In this document: positions 51,207 through 58,448 of the stretch, piece by piece
Layout: each line of letters opens with the position of its first letter
Position numbering within the stretch: the stretch's first letter is position 1
NCBI GenBank assembly: GCA_017469925.1
Contig: JAFUFK010000001.1
Coordinates: forward strand, 40,229-104,228
Length of the DNA stretch: 64,000 bases
Source: Bacteroidaceae bacterium
Lineage (GTDB): Bacteria; Bacteroidota; Bacteroidia; Bacteroidales; Bacteroidaceae
Direction: 5' to 3'
The notes under the pieces: model-generated
Seen by the model: the letters and a program-made list of their open reading frames with translations, nothing else
Told to the model about the DNA's origin: nothing
Database searches by the model: none
Position numbers and translations under genes: made by a program

Positions 51207-51354
51207 GACCCCCTCCTAACCTCCCCCTTAATGGGGAGGAACGCCATATGGGGCATGGGCGTTTTATTATTATTACTATTACTTATTATATAATTTAGTA
51301 TCTCTCTGCCCCAAGTCCCTCCCAATTAAGGGGGTGGGATTTAGGGAGAGGGCC
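51207..51354. repeat. Split composite palindromic element between gcvT and gcvH
   Basis: The left half (51207-51240) begins GACCCCCTCCTAACCTCCCC; the right half (51306-51354) ends TTTAGGGAGAGGGCC. About 65 bp between them include a small hairpin (51240-51263, AACGCC/GGCGTT) and ATT runs. It parallels the pta-ackA arrangement. Confidence 0.82.
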
Positions 51355-51355
51355 T

Positions 51356-52447
51356 TTATTTCTTGTAGTTCTTGTCGTAGAAACGTTTCTTGATGACCAC
51401 ACCGGGCTGCAACTTCTTGTGGATGCGCACCTCGACGGGTGTCCCCAACTTCGTATAGTCAATGTCGAGCAAGGCCATGCACACGCTCTTTCCCGTCGAG
51501 ATGCTGTTGTAACCCGTAGTCACGTGTCCGATAACCTTGTCGTCGGCCACCACCTCGTAGCCGTGGCGCGGAATGGCGCGGCCTTCCAGCTCTATGCCCA
51601 CAATCTTGCGCGTGACGCCTTCGGCCTTCTGGCGAGCCACCACCTCCTTGCCGACAAACTCCGGCTTATCCACCTTCACGAACATGCCCAGGCCGGCCTC
51701 GATGGGCGAGAGCTCGTCGGTCAGTTCGTCACCGTACAAGGGCAGTCCCACCTCGAAGCGCAGCGTGTCGCGGCAACCCAGTCCGCAAGGCTTGGCCTCG
51801 CCGCTCTCGATAAGTTTGTCCCACATCCGCTGGATGAGGCCGTGCGAGGCATACACCTCAAAACCGTCCTCGCCCGTGTAACCCGTGCGGCTGATGATGA
51901 TGGTCTCGCCCTCCACGTCCATCTTCTTGAACGTATAGAACACCAGTTCCTGGCAGGGCAGCTGGAGCACATTCTCCACCACCTCCTCGGCCTTCGGGCC
52001 CTGGATGGCCAACTGACCATACAGGTCGCTCTGGTTCTCGGTCACTACGTCGAACGCCTTGGCCTGCTCGCTTATCCAGGCGTAGTCCTTGTCGATGTTC
52101 GCCGCGTTGATGACGAGGAAGAATCTCTCGTCCCCCTCTTTATAGACCAGCAGGTCGTCGATGGTGCCACCGTCCGGGTGCAACATCATGCCATAGAAGA
52201 TTTTGCCCACCGGGGCACCTGCGATGTCGTTCGTAAAGATGTGCTGGACGAAGCGTTCAGCCTCGCGTCCCGTCACCAACACCTCGCCCATGTGGCTCAC
52301 GTCGAACACGCCGCAGGCCGTGCGGACGCTGACGTGCTCGTCTGTGATGTCGGTGTACTGGATGGGCATCTCGAATCCGCCGAAGCTCACCATTTTGGCG
52401 CCCAGCTGGATGTGCCTCTCGTAGAGGCAAGTTCTTTTGTCGCTCAT
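51356..52447 (-). CDS. gcvT: Aminomethyltransferase (glycine cleavage T protein)
   Basis: A 363-residue enzyme that transfers the aminomethyl carbon to tetrahydrofolate and releases ammonia. Motifs: FGGFEMPIQY, ACGVFDVSHMGE, RTGYTGEDGFEVY and CRDTLRFEVGLPLYG. It is the first gene of the gcvTHPAPB-lpdA operon, with promoter TATTTTTG at 52476-52483 and TTTG at 52503-52506. No glycine riboswitch was recognised in the leader of roughly 23 nt; the leader is too short to hold one. Confidence 0.96.
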   Translation of the reverse strand: MSDKRTCLYERHIQLGAKMVSFGGFEMPIQYTDITDEHVSVRTACGVFDVSHMGEVLVTGREAERFVQHIFTNDIAGAPVGKIFYGMMLHPDGGTIDDLLVYKEGDERFFLVINAANIDKDYAWISEQAKAFDVVTENQSDLYGQLAIQGPKAEEVVENVLQLPCQELVFYTFKKMDVEGETIIISRTGYTGEDGFEVYASHGLIQRMWDKLIESGEAKPCGLGCRDTLRFEVGLPLYGDELTDELSPIEAGLGMFVKVDKPEFVGKEVVARQKAEGVTRKIVGIELEGRAIPRHGYEVVADDKVIGHVTTGYNSISTGKSVCMALLDIDYTKLGTPVEVRIHKKLQPGVVIKKRFYDKNYKK

Positions 52448-52475
52448 AGTATGTGGTTAAAGTTAATTCGTGCTC

Positions 52476-52506
52476 CAAAAATACGAACTTTTTCGGACAT
52501 GACAAA
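52476..52506 (-). promoter_or_regulatory. Promoter for the glycine-cleavage operon
   Basis: TTTG (52503-52506), a 19-bp spacer, TATTTTTG (52476-52483). Confidence 0.72.
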
Positions 52507-52672
52507 AGAAATGCCCTCCTTTCTTACGAACGTAGGGTGAGATTTTTGTTGGTGTTGTCTTATGTGTGCGCATGCGTATATTATTAATTCTTATTTAGAT
52601 GTATGGTGCCATAAATAATATATTCTTTTTCAAATTCTTGGGTTAAATATATAAGAATTCAAGATAAATGCT

Positions 52673-52680
52673 TATATTTG
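52673..52680 (+). promoter_or_regulatory. Promoter -7 box upstream of the small ORF and XRE gene
   Basis: TATATTTG. The predicted transcript starts near 52686 and would carry the 28-codon ORF before the XRE gene. No clear -33 element. Confidence 0.5.
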
Positions 52681-52711
52681 CAGCGTCTTCCGAGAGAAAC
52701 CGGGAGCAGCG

Positions 52712-52798
52712 ATGGCGTACAGCGTTCGTCCTTACTATCGAAATCGCCAGTTTCAAAGCCAAAGGATGAGTACTGATTATGCACGCTTTGTGTATTGA
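52712..52798 (+). CDS. Possible 28-residue leader ORF
   Basis: ATG preceded by GGGAGCAGCG; product MAYSVRPYYRNRQFQSQRMS and eight more residues. It lies 26 nt after the predicted transcript start in the 496-bp gap between gcvT and the XRE gene. The rest of the gap is AT-rich with no other gene. Translation is unproven. Confidence 0.35.
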   Translation: MAYSVRPYYRNRQFQSQRMSTDYARFVY

Positions 52799-52943
52799 CG
52801 TGTGATGCAGAACGGCTGCATTCAGGTCATATACGGCGTGGGGTAATTGTATTCGATTCATTTTGGCAATGGTGTTTGGCGATACCAGATAGTAGATGAA
52901 TGGAAGGCCCCTCGCTTTTGTGTTCGTAAAAGCCCCCAATCGC

Positions 52944-53285
52944 ATGGAACATAAGGACTATAAAGACATCTACATTGGTCAGCTCATCCAGAAAAAGGTG
53001 GATGAAAGCCAAATGAGTTATACCGAGTTTGCCCGCCAGATTCACGTGGCCCGTACCAGTCTCTATCGCATCTTCGAGAGTAAGAGCATCGACGTAGAGC
53101 GTCTGCTCCTTATCTCCGAGGTCCTTGACTATGATTTTATTCATAAGGTATATATTGGGGGGGAAGAAGAAGCGACAACTGGAACACACCTTTCTCTGCC
53201 TATACACAAGGGACACGTGTATATTGACGATCTACCTCCTGCCATAATCAACTGGCTCCGAGAAGCATTGGACAAGTCACATTGA
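52944..53285 (+). CDS. Small XRE-type helix-turn-helix regulator
   Basis: A 113-residue protein. A Cro/C1-type HTH covers about residues 8-65 (IGQLIQKKVDESQMSYTEFARQIHVARTSLYRIFES, then DVERLLLISEVLDYDF). The remainder (about 75-113) is short and of unknown role. Start MEHKDYKDIY was chosen because it opens the HTH. It sits before three envelope protein genes on the same strand and might regulate them, which is inference from position. Confidence 0.75.
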   Translation: MEHKDYKDIYIGQLIQKKVDESQMSYTEFARQIHVARTSLYRIFESKSIDVERLLLISEVLDYDFIHKVYIGGEEEATTGTHLSLPIHKGHVYIDDLPPAIINWLREALDKSH

Positions 53286-53365
53286 CTCAAAGGGTGTTGC
53301 AAAAAGTGACGATTCCTGTCTTAAAATGTGACGCACCTAATTGTTGTGGGAATATAGATAAATAT

Positions 53366-53373
53366 TAATTTTG
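53366..53373 (+). promoter_or_regulatory. Promoter -7 box for the envelope-protein genes
   Basis: TAATTTTG, 35 bp before the ATG at 53408, with a weak GTTG -33 box 19 bp upstream. Confidence 0.55.
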
Positions 53374-53407
53374 CACAACATTGTATAATACTTAAATATT
53401 ATTTTAG

Positions 53408-53899
53408 ATGAAAAAGATTCTACTTTCGATGACTGCAATGTTATTTGCAGTGAGCAGTTTTGCCCAAAAGACAACAACAACCTATCGTTATGAGGACACT
53501 CAGGCCCGTGCGCTCGATATGGTTGCCAAGGGCTACGTGAAGCCTTTGACCGTAGAGGTGAAGGTGGATGCTACCAAGGGCCGTCAACATTTCTCTTACG
53601 ACATGGCCAAGGATTTCGTAGAAATCGACATGAAGGGCGATGTCTACAACGTACGTTCTTACGGTCTCTTCAAGGCAACGGATGAGGCTAAGTGCGACAT
53701 CATCGTGGCTCCTACGTTTCACCTCTTCACCAACGAGAAGGGTGGTTACACACTGGAGATAGTTGGTTTTGCAGGAAACTTTATCAACTGGCGTACCATG
53801 TCCAACGAAGACCTTCAGTGGATTAACTCTACTCAAGTGCACACTACGGGTGACCGCCAGCAGATTGATGCCGTGTTGAAGCCCACGTCTAACAAGTAA
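53408..53899 (+). CDS. Hypothetical exported protein
   Basis: A 163-residue protein with a signal peptide (MKKILLSMTAMLFAVSSFAQ, cleaved before KTT). The mature part is a mixed alpha/beta domain with no motif I recognise. It is 37 bp upstream of an outer-membrane barrel gene and probably co-transcribed with it. Base composition is more AT-rich than the metabolic genes on either side. No function can be assigned. Confidence 0.6.
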   Translation: MKKILLSMTAMLFAVSSFAQKTTTTYRYEDTQARALDMVAKGYVKPLTVEVKVDATKGRQHFSYDMAKDFVEIDMKGDVYNVRSYGLFKATDEAKCDIIVAPTFHLFTNEKGGYTLEIVGFAGNFINWRTMSNEDLQWINSTQVHTTGDRQQIDAVLKPTSNK

Positions 53900-53936
53900 T
53901 CAACATAATTAACACAAATAACTAAAACTAATTATT

Positions 53937-54752
53937 ATGAAGAATTTCGCATTAGCTCTGCTTGCAATGGCTTTTTCTGCAAGTATCGCTCAGGCACAGA
54001 TTGTTTCGTCTAAAAACAGCCGCATCACGGTAAACAAGGAAGTTGTTGCCCACAACTATGAAAACTACAACCGCATCTCTTTCGGTCTGGCAACTGACAA
54101 GTTGAAAAGCAGTGATGAAAAAGTATTCAACTTCAAAGACTTGGACTTTGATAAGAAGAGCATTACCTTGAAGGGAATTGACCTCAACTATCTGCGTGGT
54201 ATCAGCCTAACCCAGAAGTTCCCTTTGTACTTGGAAGTCGGTGGTCGTCTTACCTACGATACTTACAAGTATGAGGATAGTGACTACGACGAAGGTAGCT
54301 ATTATACTTACAATGAATCCTGGTCAGATCGCCTGAATCTGCTGAGCCTTTCGATTCCCGTAAACGTTACTTATAAATACACTTTCTCCAATGGTTTCTA
54401 TATTGCTCCTTTTGCAGGAATCCATTTCCGTCTGAATCTCTTGGCAAATGATAAGTGGGAATGGGAAGAAACTGAAATTGACCGATATGGTGACGTAGAC
54501 GTGGATAAAGAGGATGGAACAATGAGTTTCTTTAAGGCTGACGACGAAGATGATGATGCTTTCTTTGATGATGGTGTAGATACAGCAAGGCGTTTCCAAT
54601 TTGGTGGGCAAGTTGGTGTAAACCTTGGTTATAAGGCGTTCAATTTTGGCTTTGCTTATTATTTCGACTCTCCCATCTACAAGTATGATGAGCGTGTTGA
54701 CTTCAAAGTTAAGACTGGTGGCGTTTCGCTGACTATTGGCTATAATTTCTAA
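53937..54752 (+). CDS. Outer-membrane beta-barrel protein
   Basis: A 271-residue exported protein: signal peptide (about 1-20, IAQAQ), then alternating amphipathic beta strands with aromatic girdles (YLEVGGRLTYD, YIAPFAGIHFRLNL, FQFGGQVGVNLGYKAFNFG) ending in VSLTIGYNF, a typical final barrel strand with terminal Phe. An acidic loop (EDDDAFFDDG) lies near residue 205. It resembles OmpA/PorT-like eight- or ten-stranded barrels in Bacteroidota; the ligand is unknown. A terminator hairpin follows at 54785. Confidence 0.8.
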   Translation: MKNFALALLAMAFSASIAQAQIVSSKNSRITVNKEVVAHNYENYNRISFGLATDKLKSSDEKVFNFKDLDFDKKSITLKGIDLNYLRGISLTQKFPLYLEVGGRLTYDTYKYEDSDYDEGSYYTYNESWSDRLNLLSLSIPVNVTYKYTFSNGFYIAPFAGIHFRLNLLANDKWEWEETEIDRYGDVDVDKEDGTMSFFKADDEDDDAFFDDGVDTARRFQFGGQVGVNLGYKAFNFGFAYYFDSPIYKYDERVDFKVKTGGVSLTIGYNF

Positions 54753-54784
54753 CAACTGCTAAATACATCATTAATTTCATTTTT

Positions 54785-54826
54785 GGAGGCATGGTCGCAG
54801 TGATGTGATGCGCCTCCTTTCTTTTA
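54785..54826 (+). terminator. Terminator after the barrel gene
   Basis: GGAGGC (54785-54790) pairs with GCCTCC (54812-54817), followed by TTTCTTTTAA. Confidence 0.6.
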
Positions 54827-54852
54827 ATCGGATTTTCTAAAAAGCAAACAAT

Positions 54853-55308
54853 ATGGAAAAGAAATTATTTAAGATTTTTGCCTTCTTGCTGATGGTGGGC
54901 CTGGGTATAGGCTTTGTTGCCTGCAGCGACGATGATGATATTCCCGGCGGCACAGAGAAACAGGCAGCGGCCAGTCTTGCAGGTACATGGTACTGCACAT
55001 TCCAGCAGTGGACGGAAGACGGTGAGACAGAGTCCGAGACTTACGAACCCTCCTCTGAGTATTGCATTGTTTTTGAGTCTGACGGAACAGGTTATATGGT
55101 CAGTGGCGATGATGAACTCTTTGAAATAGGAACTCATGGGTATAAATATTTTGAGTGGTACGTCTATCAGAAGAGTGGCTACAATTGGGTACATACGAGC
55201 GTATATGGTGGTGAGGACTATCGCATAAATAAGTTGACAGCTACTACTTTAACCATGATATGGCGAGACGAAGATTATAGTATCACCTGTACGTTTGAGA
55301 GACAATAG
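54853..55308 (+). CDS. Lipocalin-like lipoprotein
   Basis: A 151-residue lipoprotein (lipobox FVACS at about residue 24, acidic DDDD linker). The body LAGTWYCTFQQWTEDGETES...YCIVFESDGTGYM is the opening of a lipocalin-like beta barrel common in Bacteroidales surface lipoproteins. The acidic residues after the cysteine may act as a surface-export signal. Ligand unknown. It is followed by a 540-bp gap containing a terminator hairpin and the edge of the hipBA cassette. Confidence 0.75.
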   Translation: MEKKLFKIFAFLLMVGLGIGFVACSDDDDIPGGTEKQAAASLAGTWYCTFQQWTEDGETESETYEPSSEYCIVFESDGTGYMVSGDDELFEIGTHGYKYFEWYVYQKSGYNWVHTSVYGGEDYRINKLTATTLTMIWRDEDYSITCTFERQ

Positions 55309-55460
55309 AGTTATCCGATGAGGGGTAGGAGTTGCTCTCCAGTCCCTTTCGGAACTGATGTCCCTGCGAAGATACATTAAGAATAAGTTCGACCTTTGTA
55401 GCAGATGATTCGCGATTCGCAAATCGCGAATAGAGCATGTAAATGTAGGGTGAATGAATT

Positions 55461-55505
55461 GTAAAAAGTTACGGAGAATTTCCACTTTCTCCGTAACTTT
55501 TTACA
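55461..55505. terminator. Strong bidirectional terminator
   Basis: A long stem GTAAAAAGTTACGGAGAA pairing with TTCTCCGTAACTTTTTAC around a short loop, T-rich on both strands. Confidence 0.88.
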
Positions 55506-55560
55506 TATAGATGCTTGTGGAATAAAGAAAAGTTCGTAGTATCGCAAATACTAATTTATG

Positions 55561-55593
55561 CTTGTCTTTGGTCATTCACGCACACGCGCGTTT
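55561..55593. repeat. lplA downstream-region repeat, copy 1 part A
   Basis: CTTGTCTTTGGTCATTCACG onward matches 58341-58375 (just after the lplA stop) apart from one substitution and a 2-bp gap. Confidence 0.88.
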
Positions 55594-55596
55594 GAA

Positions 55597-55662
55597 ACCA
55601 GTGACTGGTTAAACGGAAACCAGTATATGGATGAAAATAGACCAGTGACTGGGTCGTGGAAA
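55597..55662. repeat. Three 22-bp iterons upstream of hipB
   Basis: Units start at 55597, 55619 and 55641, each opening ACCAGT. Unit 1 contains ACCAGTGACTGGT, a perfect 6+1+6 inverted repeat; unit 3 repeats ACCAGTGACTGG. The spacing of two helical turns suits a DNA-binding protein. They lie in a 76-bp insertion (55594-55669) that splits the copied lplA end exactly at the stop codon. Confidence 0.85.
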
Positions 55663-55667
55663 AGTTG

Positions 55668-55766
55668 CTACTCCGTGAGGAGGCTCATGAGGTCGGCCTC
55701 GGAGAGTCCGCGCAGGGAGCGTTCGGGGTGGTGCTCAGCAAAGAATATGCAGGCATATTTCTGCAT
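55668..55766 (-). pseudogene. Fragment of the lplA 3' end
   Basis: 55670-55741 matches 58377-58448 at all but four positions. In the lplA frame it still encodes AEHHPERSLRGLSEADLM and then SLLTE-stop. With nine unrelated residues in front (MQKYACIFF) it forms a 32-codon open frame. It is the far edge of the cassette holding hipB, hipA and the ADP-ribosylglycohydrolase gene. Confidence 0.85.
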
Positions 55767-55780
55767 TCGCTGCTCCAAAA

Positions 55781-55812
55781 TTTGGTATTTTGCTCGCTTA
55801 TTCGTACCTTTG
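55781..55812 (+). promoter_or_regulatory. Promoter for hipBA
   Basis: TTTG (55781-55784), a 20-bp spacer, TACCTTTG (55805-55812): a full consensus match, 38 bp before hipB. The iteron array ends about 120 bp upstream of the -33 box. Confidence 0.8.
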
Positions 55813-55849
55813 CAAATAATAATATATTGGTAGTTTTATTACAAAAGGG

Positions 55850-56185
55850 ATGAATAGTGATAATATATTATCAGTTCTTGACAGTTTCGTATTGGAGAAT
55901 GCTGAAACCATTGCAAGGAAACTGGCAGACGATTTCCGCCATAGGCGAATAGAAAAAAACATGACCCGTGAACAGGTTGCCAAGAAGGCAGACATTGCCG
56001 TGAGTAATGTTATACGGTTTGAGCAAAAGGGACTGATTTCGTTGAGCAACTTGATAGCACTGGCTATGTCTATGGGCTATACGGCCGAGGTGGCCAACGT
56101 CTTTGCCCAACCGAAGTATTCCACAATGGAGGAACTGACACAAATCCGCAAGAATGCAGGCAAAAAGAAAGCGTACGGAAAATGA
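55850..56185 (+). CDS. hipB: HipB-like antitoxin, XRE helix-turn-helix
   Basis: A 111-residue protein. N-terminal helix (1-30), then an XRE HTH at about residues 35-90 (RRIEKNMTREQVAKKADIAVSNVIRFEQKG...LIALAMSMGY) and a short basic tail (KNAGKKKAYGK). It overlaps hipA by 4 bp (ATGA), the standard coupling of antitoxin and toxin. HipB-type proteins bind operator DNA and restrain the kinase; the 22-bp iterons upstream are candidate operators. Confidence 0.88.
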   Translation: MNSDNILSVLDSFVLENAETIARKLADDFRHRRIEKNMTREQVAKKADIAVSNVIRFEQKGLISLSNLIALAMSMGYTAEVANVFAQPKYSTMEELTQIRKNAGKKKAYGK

Positions 56186-57306
56186 AAAAGATAGAAAGAC
56201 TTACCATCGCTTATCGAGAAAAGAAGGTGGGGACACTCTCTCTTACCCCCGACAACCGGTTGTGCGCCTTTGAGTATGACAGAGGTTGGCTGAACGAGGG
56301 TTTCAGTATTTCGCCACTGGAACTTCCGCTTCGGGCAGGTGTCTATGTGGCCAAGCCTGAGCCGTTTCGTGGTGCGTTCGGCATTTTTGAGGATAGTTTG
56401 CCCGATGGTTACGGACGCTACCTACTTCACAAGGCATTGTTGCGCGAAGGAGTCAATGACAGCAACCTGTCGGCACTTGACAGGTTGAGTCTGGTGGGCA
56501 GTGGAGGCATGGGGGCACTGACATATCAGCCAGAGACATCCCTTACGAAGGGAGAAGATATTCGCGATTTTGACATGTTGCAGGAGAAAGCCCTGGAGGT
56601 TCTGAGAGAACAGCAGGACACGGACGCGGGCTTACTGCTTTATAATAGCGGGAACAGTGGTGGGGCACGTCCAAAGGCCATATTCTCTGATGCCGAAGGG
56701 CACTGGCTTGTAAAGTTCCGTCACATCTATGACCCGCAGGACATTGGAAAACAAGAGTATCACTATAATGAGGTGGCAAGACGTTGCGGAATTACTGTGC
56801 CTGATTTCAAACTGATAAACGGCAGATATTTTACAACCCGACGTTTCGATCTTACTCCTCTTGGAGAGCGACTGCATACGGCAACGGCTGGCGGGTTGCT
56901 TTGCGTATCGCTATCGACACCTGTACTCGACTATGGCAATCTGTTGGCACTGACGGGCTATCTCACGCAGGATGTGGATGCAGTAGAGGAGATGTATCGC
57001 CGGATGGTGTTCAACTATCTGACGGATAACAAGGATGACCATTGCAAGAACTTCAGTTTTTACGTGGAGGATGACAATCAAGGACACTTCGGGTGGCATT
57101 TGGCACCGGCATACGACCTCACGCTATGTAGTGAAGGATACAATGGAGAACATGCCACGTCTGTGAACGGGACGGGGCATCCTACACTTCGTGACATGAT
57201 TGCCGTGGGAACGAAAATAAATATGAAGGAACGGCGTTGTCTGGAACTTTATGAAGAAGTGAAGACCGGTTGTGGCGACCTGTTGCTTAATCGGATAGAG
57301 GAATAG
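56182..57306 (+). CDS. hipA: HipA-like serine/threonine kinase toxin
   Basis: A 374-residue kinase. HipA N-terminal subdomain (about 8-100) and HipA_C kinase domain (about 150-320). Substrate/P-loop segment SGNSGGARPKAIF with Lys165; catalytic DNKDDHCKNFSF (about 282-293); metal-binding PAYDL (Asp312). All active-site residues appear intact, so it is likely active. E. coli HipA phosphorylates glutamyl-tRNA synthetase and causes growth arrest; the target here is unknown. Shorter than the 440-residue E. coli protein. Confidence 0.9.
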   Translation: MKKIERLTIAYREKKVGTLSLTPDNRLCAFEYDRGWLNEGFSISPLELPLRAGVYVAKPEPFRGAFGIFEDSLPDGYGRYLLHKALLREGVNDSNLSALDRLSLVGSGGMGALTYQPETSLTKGEDIRDFDMLQEKALEVLREQQDTDAGLLLYNSGNSGGARPKAIFSDAEGHWLVKFRHIYDPQDIGKQEYHYNEVARRCGITVPDFKLINGRYFTTRRFDLTPLGERLHTATAGGLLCVSLSTPVLDYGNLLALTGYLTQDVDAVEEMYRRMVFNYLTDNKDDHCKNFSFYVEDDNQGHFGWHLAPAYDLTLCSEGYNGEHATSVNGTGHPTLRDMIAVGTKINMKERRCLELYEEVKTGCGDLLLNRIEE

Positions 57307-57357
57307 CCGTACTGATTTCTCATTTCATACTTTGCAACAATATAATAAATAAAGAAC

Positions 57358-58197
57358 ATGAAAAACCTGGAAATGTTAGGAGCCTTGGCTGGTGACATTA
57401 TTGGTTCCGTATATGAGTTTAGAAATTCGAAGTCTGTGGACTTCGAACTGTTTACTGACGCTTCCACTTTCACCGACGACAGTGTGATGACGCTGGCCGT
57501 GTCCCGATGGTTGATGGAAGATGAGGCTCACACGCTCCAGGCTCTGGTGCGCTGTATGCAGGAACTGGGGAACGTGCATCCTGATGCCGGGTATGGGGGA
57601 AGTTTTATGCTATGGCTGGCCAGCGAAGAGCCAAAACCCTACGATAGTTGGGGCAACGGCGCAGGTATGAGGGTGAGTCCCGTGGGGCTGTATGCAAAGA
57701 CCATAGATGAGGCTCTTGCCCTTGCTGCCATCTCGGCCTCGGTCAGCCACAATCATCCTGAAGGCATCAAGGGAGCGCAGGCCATTGCATCGTGTGTGTT
57801 CCTTTGCAAACGAGGAAAGAGCAAGGCAGAGATAAAGGAGTACGTGAAACGAATGTTCGGGTATGACCTCGACCGAAAGATTGAAGATATACGGAAGTGG
57901 TATGAGTTCGATGTGTCTTGCCAGGGCAGTGTGCCAGAGGCCATCATCGCATTCTTGGAGGGGAATTCCTTCGAGGAGGTCATTCGTCTTGCTGTTTCCC
58001 TTGGCGGTGATTCTGATACCATCGCCTGTATGGCAGGTGCCATTGCTTCCTGTTGCTATGAGATTCCTGCTCCTATAGCCCAGAAGTGCAACGAACTTCT
58101 GACGGACGACTTGCGTGAGATAAAGGACACCTTCATCACCTTCGTAGATAAAAGAGAACGTTTTTATCAGCGGATAGAAAGTTGGATAGGGTATTGA
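57358..58197 (+). CDS. ADP-ribosylglycohydrolase (DraG family)
   Basis: A 279-residue enzyme expected to remove ADP-ribose from proteins or nucleic acid, or to cleave related ADP-ribosyl compounds. The two metal-binding motifs are present: FTDDSVMT near residue 39 and LGGDSDTIA near residue 219, together with GALAGDIIGSVYE at the start. It follows hipA by 51 bp; a partial promoter (TACTTTGC near 57329) may exist in the gap. Its place in the cassette suggests a link to HipA or to an ADP-ribosylating toxin, which is inference. It ends 177 bp before the lplA stop, convergent. Confidence 0.9.
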   Translation: MKNLEMLGALAGDIIGSVYEFRNSKSVDFELFTDASTFTDDSVMTLAVSRWLMEDEAHTLQALVRCMQELGNVHPDAGYGGSFMLWLASEEPKPYDSWGNGAGMRVSPVGLYAKTIDEALALAAISASVSHNHPEGIKGAQAIASCVFLCKRGKSKAEIKEYVKRMFGYDLDRKIEDIRKWYEFDVSCQGSVPEAIIAFLEGNSFEEVIRLAVSLGGDSDTIACMAGAIASCCYEIPAPIAQKCNELLTDDLREIKDTFITFVDKRERFYQRIESWIGY

Positions 58198-58340
58198 GAG
58201 AATTCTGTTAGGACCAAACCACTAAAACTTTTCCTTGACGTAGAAAACATCCCTCCGGCTGTGCCGGGACTGCGTTTCGGGTAGGGCCATGAGGTAACTG
58301 TCGGCATGTCGCGACGCACCGAGGGGGATTGTGTCTATTG

Positions 58341-58448
58341 CTTGTCTTTGGCCATTCACGCACACATGCGCGTTTTACTCTGTGAGGACGCTCATGAGGT
58401 CGGCCTCGGAGAGTCCGCGCAAGGAGCGTTCGGGGTGGTGCTCGGCAA
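58341..58448. repeat. lplA 3'-end repeat, copy 2 (intact)
   Basis: The last 72 bp of lplA (58377-58448) plus 35 bp downstream. Copy 1 at 55561-55741 is the same segment split by a 76-bp insertion. The two copies flank the hipBA/ADP-ribosylglycohydrolase cassette. The remainder of the 58198-58374 gap holds nothing else recognisable. Confidence 0.9.

Noticed and set aside
52448-52475. Glycine riboswitch ahead of gcvT
   Set aside because: The predicted leader is only about 23 nt, too short for the aptamer, and no aptamer-like pairing is seen.
55850-58197. Complete integrative element with its own integrase
   Set aside because: No tyrosine or serine recombinase, transposase or phage gene lies between the flanking repeats.
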